Part shown: one piece after another, positions 59,167 to 64,000 of the stretch
How positions within the stretch are numbered: the first letter of the stretch is position 1
How the letters are laid out: the number at the start of each line of letters is the position of its first letter
Source: Chitinophaga eiseniae
GTDB lineage: Bacteria > Bacteroidota > Bacteroidia > Chitinophagales > Chitinophagaceae
Direction: 5' to 3'
Assembly (NCBI RefSeq): GCF_012641265.1
Contig: NZ_JABAHZ010000003.1
Span: forward strand, 682,001 to 746,000
Length of the DNA stretch: 64,000 nucleotides
Program-made: the position numbers and the translations under genes
The notes under the pieces: generated by a model
Told to the model about the DNA's origin: nothing
The model's input: only the letters and a program-made list of their open reading frames with translations
The model's database searches: none

Positions 59167-59823
59167 ATGGATTCAGTGGTCGGGGAAATTTTTCATTTTC
59201 AACAACAGCATTGGCATTTACTGCCCCAACGGGCTATTTTTTGGGAGGAAGAGAAAACGCTGATTGTGTCAGATATGCATCTGGGCAAGGCAACGCATTT
59301 CCGGAAGGCCGGTATTGCTGTACCTGCGGGGATAGAACAGGAAGATCTTTTCCGCCTGCAACAGCTGATTACCCGTTATCTGCCGCAACGCATCATCATC
59401 GTGGGAGATATGTTTCATAGTACCGAAAACAACGACGTACAATATTTCCGCGTATGGCGGCAGCAATTTGCCAACATCTCTATTAACCTGGTAAAAGGAA
59501 ATCATGATATTATGCCGGATGCTGTTTATGAACAGCTGCAAATCCAGGTAAATACGACGCTGACCATTTCAGGTATTCATTTTATTCATGAGCCTTGTGA
59601 CGATCACAACGGTTTTCAATATACTTTTTCCGGGCATTTCCATCCCGCTTTTGTGATGCAGGGCGCCGGCAAACAACGCCTGCGTTTACCCTGCTTCTAT
59701 TTTGGCCCGCATTGCGGCATTTTACCGGCTTTTGGACACTTTACCGGCTCTGCAACACTTGACCCTGCCGCCCATGATCCCGTGTTTGTAATCGCCGGAA
59801 AATCGATTATCCGGGCACAATGA
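59167..59823 (+). CDS. pdeM: Ligase-associated DNA damage response endonuclease PdeM
   Basis: A 218-aa calcineurin-like metallophosphoesterase. The metal-binding motifs are VSDMHLGKATHF (D-x-H), IIVGDMFHS (G-D), LVKGNHDIMP (G-N-H-D) and FSGHFHPAF (G-H-x-H). PdeM-type proteins are encoded beside the DEXH helicase and, in other genomes, DNA ligase; a nuclease role in the same repair process follows from that linkage. It is 28 bases after the helicase and 9 before the deacetylase-family gene. Confidence 0.9.
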   Translation: MDSVVGEIFHFQQQHWHLLPQRAIFWEEEKTLIVSDMHLGKATHFRKAGIAVPAGIEQEDLFRLQQLITRYLPQRIIIVGDMFHSTENNDVQYFRVWRQQFANISINLVKGNHDIMPDAVYEQLQIQVNTTLTISGIHFIHEPCDDHNGFQYTFSGHFHPAFVMQGAGKQRLRLPCFYFGPHCGILPAFGHFTGSATLDPAAHDPVFVIAGKSIIRAQ

Positions 59824-59832
59824 ACCATCCTC

Positions 59833-60735
59833 ATGAAAATTGCTTATCACGATAGCTATACACATCCCTTACCGGCCGATCATCGCTTTCCGATGCTCAA
59901 ATACGAGCTCATACCTGCGCAACTGCTCCGGGAGGGCGTTATTACCCATGAACAACTATTTGAGCCGCAACCGGCTACTGAGGAGGTGATCCTGCTCACC
60001 CACACGGCCAACTACTGGCAGAAGCTGGAAGGCCAGACACTGACGCCCAGAGAGCAGCGGAAAATAGGTTTTCCGCAATCCCCTGCCCTTACTTACCGGG
60101 AAATCGTTATTGCCCGGGGTACGATCGATATAGCCCTTCATGCCCTGGATCATGGCATCGGCTTCAACGTAGCCGGTGGCACTCATCACGCATTTGCCGA
60201 TCATGGGGAAGGGTTCTGTTTATTGAACGATTTTGCCATAGCCGCCAACTACCTGTTGCACCGGCAGCACATCAAACAAGCGCTGGTACTGGACCTGGAC
60301 GTACACCAGGGCAACGGCACCGCAGCCATATTTGCGGATACCCCTCAAGTATACACGTTTAGTATGCATGGAGCGCATAACTATCCTTTTCATAAAGAAA
60401 CATCCGACTGGGACATCCCGTTGGCCGATGGCATGGACACAGCTACTTACCTGCAACTGCTGGAACCGGCATTACCCCGGCTCATTAATCGGGTAAAACC
60501 CGATATTGTTTTTTACCTATCGGGCGTGGATATACTGGATACTGATAAGTTCGGGAAACTGAAAGTAACGCCGCAGGGTTGCCGCGAGCGGGATGAGATG
60601 GTATTCCATGCGCTGAAAAAGCATGATATCCCCTGCGCCGTAGCCATGGGCGGCGGCTATTCCACGCATATAAAGGACATTGTGAATGCACACTGTAATA
60701 CCTTCAAGGCAGGTATCAGCATTTACGGGTATTAA
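59833..60735 (+). CDS. Histone-deacetylase-family (class IV-like) zinc hydrolase
   Basis: A 300-aa member of the histone deacetylase superfamily. GGTHHAFADHGEGFCLLNDFAIAANYLL carries the paired catalytic His, and VLDLDVHQGNGTAAIFADTP has the D-x-H zinc site. The third ligand Asp lies in LSGVDILDTDKFGKLKVTPQG, and GGGYSTHIKDIV is the active-site tyrosine loop. In bacteria these act on acetylpolyamines, acetyl-lysine or other small amides. It is on the same strand and 9 bases after pdeM. Its 3' end overlaps the end of lolD by four bases in convergence. Confidence 0.9.
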   Translation: MKIAYHDSYTHPLPADHRFPMLKYELIPAQLLREGVITHEQLFEPQPATEEVILLTHTANYWQKLEGQTLTPREQRKIGFPQSPALTYREIVIARGTIDIALHALDHGIGFNVAGGTHHAFADHGEGFCLLNDFAIAANYLLHRQHIKQALVLDLDVHQGNGTAAIFADTPQVYTFSMHGAHNYPFHKETSDWDIPLADGMDTATYLQLLEPALPRLINRVKPDIVFYLSGVDILDTDKFGKLKVTPQGCRERDEMVFHALKKHDIPCAVAMGGGYSTHIKDIVNAHCNTFKAGISIYGY

Positions 60736-61391
60736 TCACCGGAAATAATTTTGCCGTCTTTCATCACCAGCTGCCGGTCGCTCAACGGCGCCAGTTCTTC
60801 ATTGTGGGTAACGATAATGAAAGTTTGCTGCAGCTTATCCCGGAGTTCCAGGAACAGGTTATGTAATTCGCGGGCGTTGCGGGAGTCGAGGTTACCGGTA
60901 GGTTCATCGGCCATCACCACATCGGGGTTATTAATCAGGGCCCGCGCGACGGCTACTCTTTGCTGTTCTCCTCCTGAGAGGGCGTTGGGCTTGTGATCAA
61001 GCCGGTCTTTCAATCCCAGTGTTTCCAGGAGGAACTCCGCTCTTTTCCTGACATCCTGTTTACGGGTACCGGCAATATAAGCAGGGATACATACATTCTC
61101 CAGGGCGGTAAACTCGGGCAACAGGTGATGGAACTGGAAAATAAAGCCAATATGACGGTTCCTGAAATCAGCCAGGGCGTTTCCCTTCAAACCGGTCAGA
61201 TTGACATTATTCAGCCACACCTCACCACCAGTGGGTGTATCCAGGGTTCCCAGTATATGCAAAAGGGTACTTTTACCGGCTCCGGAAGACCCTACTATGG
61301 TAACAATCTCTCCTTTACTGACAGTAATATCTACCCCCTTTAATATGGGTAAATTGGAATAATTTTTGGTAACATTGCGAGCGGTTAGCAT
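60732..61391 (-). CDS. lolD: Lipoprotein-releasing ABC transporter ATP-binding protein LolD
   Basis: A 219-aa ABC ATPase. GSSGAGKSTLLHILGTLDTPTGGEVWLN holds Walker A, FQFHHLLPEFTALENVCIPA the Q-loop with the LolD-typical LLPEFTALENV, LSGGEQQRVAVARALINNPDVVMADEPTGNLD the signature and Walker B, and VTHNEELA the switch His. LolD powers release of outer-membrane lipoproteins with LolC/E, whose genes are not in the window. The MacB ATPase is the main alternative but the LLPEF motif favours LolD. Confidence 0.9.
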   Translation of the reverse strand: MLTARNVTKNYSNLPILKGVDITVSKGEIVTIVGSSGAGKSTLLHILGTLDTPTGGEVWLNNVNLTGLKGNALADFRNRHIGFIFQFHHLLPEFTALENVCIPAYIAGTRKQDVRKRAEFLLETLGLKDRLDHKPNALSGGEQQRVAVARALINNPDVVMADEPTGNLDSRNARELHNLFLELRDKLQQTFIIVTHNEELAPLSDRQLVMKDGKIISGD

Positions 61392-61430
61392 AACCCAAAG
61401 AAAAGTAATTAACCGATAAAATAGTAAAAG

Positions 61431-61460
61431 TTGTTTATTTCAAATTAAATAATACTTTTG
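61431..61460 (+). promoter_or_regulatory. Bacteroidota-type promoter of the DUF2795 gene
   Basis: TTG at 61431-61433 and TACTTTTG at 61453-61460 are separated by 19 bases, an exact fit to the TTG-N19-TAnnTTTG consensus. It lies 31 bases before the start codon. Confidence 0.7.
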
Positions 61461-61491
61461 CGAAAAATTAAAAAGTAAAAATTTTAATACG

Positions 61492-61713
61492 ATGTACTGG
61501 ACCTTAGAATTAGCTTCATACCTGGAGGACGCTCCATGGCCAGCTACTAAAGACGAACTTATCGACTACGCCATTCGTTCCGGTGCACCGATCGAAGTAA
61601 TCGAGAACCTCCAGGAGCTGGAGGATGAGGGAGAAATTTACGAGGGGATTGAAGATATCTGGTCTGATTATCCGTCGCAAGACGACTTCTTCTTTAACGA
61701 AGATGAATATTAA
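61492..61713 (+). CDS. DUF2795-family small acidic protein
   Basis: A 73-aa, strongly acidic protein. MYWTLELASYLEDAPWPATKDELIDYAIRSGAPIEVIENLQELEDEGEIYEG matches the conserved DUF2795 core, in which a helix-turn-helix-like pair is formed by WPATKDELIDYAIRSGAP. It is a common single gene in Bacteroidota with no assigned activity that I know of. It has its own consensus promoter (61431-61460) and terminator (61763-61793), which fits a highly expressed gene. Confidence 0.9.
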   Translation: MYWTLELASYLEDAPWPATKDELIDYAIRSGAPIEVIENLQELEDEGEIYEGIEDIWSDYPSQDDFFFNEDEY

Positions 61714-61762
61714 CCAGCGCTGCTGATAGCGACTCCCGTTCACACTATGACACATAATTTTT

Positions 61763-61793
61763 AAGCCGCTCCCGGACAGGGTGCGGCTTTTTC
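61763..61793 (+). terminator. Intrinsic terminator after the DUF2795 gene
   Basis: AAGCCGC and GCGGCTT form a 7-bp stem with additional C/G pairing inside, followed by TTTTTCTT. Confidence 0.8.
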
Positions 61794-61805
61794 TTATAGC
61801 AGAAG

Positions 61806-61896
61806 GCTAAAAGCAAAAAGCTATTGTGGGGAATGATTAGAGCGAATTTTAAATACTCGCTAAGATCATTCCCCACAATAGCTTTTTGCTTTTAGC
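61806..61896. repeat. Long palindrome, 32-bp perfect arms, shared with the hairpin after guaA
   Basis: The arms at 61806-61837 and 61865-61896 are exact inverse copies (32 bp), with a partly paired 27-base centre. The outer segment AAAGCAAAAAGCTATTG recurs as the outer arm of the structure at 47938-48022. It lies between the convergent DUF2795 and fabI genes, where it can also act as the fabI terminator. Confidence 0.85.
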
Positions 61897-61903
61897 TTTA
61901 CGC

Positions 61904-62716
61904 TTATTTTTCCATTTGATCAATCACCGGCTTGGAAACACCAGTGAAAGAGAAACCACCGTCGTGGAACAGGTTCTGCATGGTCACCATCCGGGTAAGG
62001 TCGGAGAACATGGCTACTGCGTAATTAGCGCATTCATCGGCGGTAGCATTACCCAGCGGGCTCATATTTTCCGCATAGGCGATAAAGCCGTCAAAACCTT
62101 TTACACCAGCACCTGCGGTTGTTTTTACAGGAGATTGTGAAATAGTGTTAACACGTACTTTTTTATGTGTACCATAGTGGTAGCCAAAGCTGCGGGCAAT
62201 AGATTCCAGCAACGCTTTAGCATCCGCCATTTCGCCATAGTCAGGGAATACCCGCTGTGCAGCGATATAAGACAATGCAATTACAGAGGCCCATTCGTTC
62301 AATGCATCCAGTTTGTAGGCTGTTTGCAGTACGCGGTGCAATGACATCGCAGAGATATCAAATGTTTTGTGATTAAAGTCGTAATCCAGGTCGGTATAGC
62401 TTCTGCCTTTACGGATATTCATACCCATGGCTACAGAGTGGAGGATAAAGTCCACTTTACCACCAAAGTGCTCCATAGATTTGTTGAACAGGTTGGTCAG
62501 ATCATCCATGTTGGTAACATCAGCCGGAATAACAGGTGCTTTGCAGGTTTCGGCCAGTTTGTTGATCTCTCCCATACGCAGGGCAATAGGGGCATTGGTA
62601 AGCACAATTTCAGCGCCTTCTTCCACGCAACGCAGGGCAGTTCTCCATGCAATAGACTTTTCATCCAGTGCGCCGAAGATGATACCTTTTTTCCCTTTTA
62701 ATAAGTTATGAGCCAT
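61904..62716 (-). CDS. fabI: Enoyl-ACP reductase FabI (NADH)
   Basis: FabI reduces enoyl-ACP in each round of fatty-acid synthesis. From ATG 62716 the protein has 270 aa. The N-terminus MAHNLLKGKKGIIFGALDEKSIAWRTA carries the FabI-type NAD site, LHSVAMGMNI the conserved H-S-x-A block, and SYIAAQRVFPDYGEMADAKALLES the active Tyr and Lys (Y-x6-K). The C-terminus LFHDGGFSFTGV ends as in FabI. The upstream frame from 62740 adds nine residues unlike the family. Confidence 0.96.
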   Translation of the reverse strand: MAHNLLKGKKGIIFGALDEKSIAWRTALRCVEEGAEIVLTNAPIALRMGEINKLAETCKAPVIPADVTNMDDLTNLFNKSMEHFGGKVDFILHSVAMGMNIRKGRSYTDLDYDFNHKTFDISAMSLHRVLQTAYKLDALNEWASVIALSYIAAQRVFPDYGEMADAKALLESIARSFGYHYGTHKKVRVNTISQSPVKTTAGAGVKGFDGFIAYAENMSPLGNATADECANYAVAMFSDLTRMVTMQNLFHDGGFSFTGVSKPVIDQMEK

Positions 62717-62758
62717 TTGGTCAAAAATTAATTTCGGCAAAAATAGTCGTTATAGTTG

Positions 62759-62841
62759 AAAAAAAAAGCTGTTAACTCCCGGTGAAACGGTTTTAGCCGG
62801 GCGCCTACCCGCTAAAGCCGCATTACCAGTGGTTAACAGCT
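62759..62841 (-). terminator. Branched terminator after recN
   Basis: Outer arms AGCTGTTAAC (62768-62777) and its complement (62832-62841) enclose a second imperfect stem around 62792-62817. On the minus strand the structure is followed by nine T (62759-62767). It ends the recN transcript before fabI. Confidence 0.75.
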
Positions 62842-62885
62842 AAATATGCCTTCAAAGCCAGCAACGGCTTTTTTGCTATTATACC

Positions 62886-64000
62886 TTAAGAGGGAATCGC
62901 CAGCATCTCCCGCGCATTCTCCAGGGCCGCTGCTGTAGGCTTTTCCCCACTCAGCATCTGGGCAATCTTGTTCACCCGCTCCTCTTTCGATAATAAGCGC
63001 ACGCTGGTAGTTACTTTCTCCGCTTTGGCTTCCTTGTATACAAAGTAATGAGCATCTGCCTTTCCAGCTATTTGCGGCTGATGGGTGATACAGATAATCT
63101 GGTGCGATTTGGCCAGGTCTTTCAAAATGATACCTACCTGGCGGGCAGCTTCTCCCGAAATACCGGTGTCTATTTCATCAAAAATAAGCGTAGGTAAGGA
63201 AACAGATTGCGCTACCAATGATTTAATGCACAACATCAGGCGGCTTAACTCACCACCGGAAGCTACTTTCCCTACCGGCGCAAACTGGTTACTCTTATTG
63301 GCATCAAATAAAAAGTCGATGGTGTCCTGTCCATATGGATTCAATTCGCCGGCCACCATATCCACTTTCAACCGGGCATTAGGCATACCTACCTGTGCCA
63401 GCAACACATTCACCTGTTTTTCAAACGGACTGGCCTGTTCCTGGCGATAGGCACTGATCACACCTGCGAGCTGCAGGAGTTGCTCCTTTAAACGGGTTTG
63501 CTCCTGCTCCAGGCTAGCCAGTTGTTCATCGAGATTTAATACATTATCCACTTTTACCGTCAGCTCGGCTTTGATAGCCAGCAACTCATCGGTGGTTTGT
63601 ACAGCATGCTTTTTAAACAGGCGATATCCCAATGCCATTCTTTCATTTACCAGCTCAATACGTTGTGCGTCGTATTGCACCTGGTCGTTGATTTGCTCTA
63701 CCTCGCCTGCAATATCCTGCAGTTCCAGGTAGGACGACAACAAGCGCTCAGCAATGGCTGGCATCTCTTTATGAAAAGCAGCCAATCCCTGTAAGGAAGA
63801 CTGCAGCTGTTTCAATTGTTGCAGGATAGGCTGTTCATCTTCCTTCAGCTGAAAATATACCCGGTTCAGCGTATTCTTTATTTCTTCTGCATGGCTCAGC
63901 GTTTGCAACTCTGACTCCAGGTCTTCTATTTCATGTGTGCTGAAACCCGCATCTGTTAACTCTTCCAGCAGGAAGCGATTATAGTCGAGTTCTTTATTGG
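62886..64000 (-). CDS. recN: DNA repair protein RecN, C-terminal part (gene runs off the window)
   Basis: An SMC-like ATPase for double-strand break repair. The frame is open from the right edge of the window to the stop at 62886-62888, about 371 codons. The visible part covers the coiled-coil arm (residues rich in L, E and Q, with LEQEQTRLKEQLLQLAGV) and the C-terminal ATPase lobe with VASGGELSRLMLCIKSL (signature), LIFDEIDTGISGEAARQVG (Walker B and D-loop) and ICITHQPQIAGKAD (switch His). The N-terminal lobe with Walker A is outside the window. The end of the gene is followed by a branched terminator. Confidence 0.95.
   Translation of the reverse strand, partial: NKELDYNRFLLEELTDAGFSTHEIEDLESELQTLSHAEEIKNTLNRVYFQLKEDEQPILQQLKQLQSSLQGLAAFHKEMPAIAERLLSSYLELQDIAGEVEQINDQVQYDAQRIELVNERMALGYRLFKKHAVQTTDELLAIKAELTVKVDNVLNLDEQLASLEQEQTRLKEQLLQLAGVISAYRQEQASPFEKQVNVLLAQVGMPNARLKVDMVAGELNPYGQDTIDFLFDANKSNQFAPVGKVASGGELSRLMLCIKSLVAQSVSLPTLIFDEIDTGISGEAARQVGIILKDLAKSHQIICITHQPQIAGKADAHYFVYKEAKAEKVTTSVRLLSKEERVNKIAQMLSGEKPTAAALENAREMLAIPS

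Noticed and set aside
23329..62785. A 12-base sequence CTCCCGGTGAAA shared by the uxaB-mnmA gap and the fabI-recN gap
   Set aside because: Twelve-base matches between two places in 64 kb are expected by chance, and the contexts are unrelated.
1..64000. tRNA, rRNA, transposase, integrase or phage genes
   Set aside because: None found by eye in the intergenic spaces or reading frames; the gaps hold promoters, hairpins and operators only. A tRNAscan and Rfam search would be the decisive check.

Overview
The window reads as chromosomal DNA of a Bacteroidota bacterium, most likely a Chitinophaga-like member of the Chitinophagaceae. Evidence is a SusC/SusD pair, TAnnTTTG promoter boxes with weak or absent Shine-Dalgarno sequences, lipoproteins with short lipoboxes, a dialkylresorcinol-type (DAR) gene cluster, and families typical of the phylum (GIN-domain, BtrH/DUF4872, DUF2795, DUF4861). 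No rRNA, tRNA, CRISPR array, insertion sequence or phage gene was found by eye.

Layout. 1-774: end of a hexapeptide-repeat protein and a GNAT acetyltransferase. 860-23262: a uronate-polysaccharide utilisation locus. Its minus-strand part has susC-susD, an intrinsic terminator, a heparinase II/III-like lyase, a DUF2264 protein, kduI, a GH105-DUF4861 fusion, kduD, a LacI-type regulator and GH88. Then come divergent uxaA and the run uxaB-uxaC-kdgK-eda-hexuronate transporter. Together they would bind and import uronic oligosaccharides, cut them by elimination, release unsaturated uronates, and send both unsaturated (KduI/KduD) and saturated (UxaC/UxaB/UxaA) uronates to KDG, KDPG, pyruvate and glyceraldehyde-3-phosphate. 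A 14-bp palindrome, TGCAAACGTTTGCA, sits exactly or with one mismatch before four of the transcription units and is the probable site of the LacI-type regulator.

23459-36743: mostly housekeeping genes: mnmA, an RsmB-like rRNA methyltransferase, sucB and sucA (2-oxoglutarate dehydrogenase), rpsT and an M14 peptidase. They are interrupted by a pair of P-loop ATPase genes (24616-27770). An unusual array of 20-bp TGACAA...TTGTCA palindromes abuts the start codon of the first. 36747-45227: a compact DAR-type cluster on the minus strand: DarA-like, DarB-like, a 132-aa protein, a BtrH/DUF4872 protein, an ABC exporter, ACP, ketosynthase and a Cys-less ketosynthase partner.

45550-64000: mixed core and accessory genes: a GIN-domain lipoprotein, guaA, a PBP1-like lipoprotein, an MFS exporter with a divergent Lrp regulator, a beta-barrel protein, an AraC regulator with a SnoaL-like protein, an LD-carboxypeptidase, a purine permease, the helicase/PdeM DNA-damage pair, a histone-deacetylase-family protein, lolD, a DUF2795 protein, fabI and the 3' part of recN. 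Intergenic spaces carry several long perfect hairpins, two of which share the same outer arm and may be a dispersed repeat family.

The least explained elements are the ATPase pair with its palindrome array, the minimal DAR cluster carrying a BtrH-type protein, the uronate locus whose polysaccharide substrate cannot be named, and the shared-arm hairpins. All functional calls rest on motifs read by eye; no database search was run.
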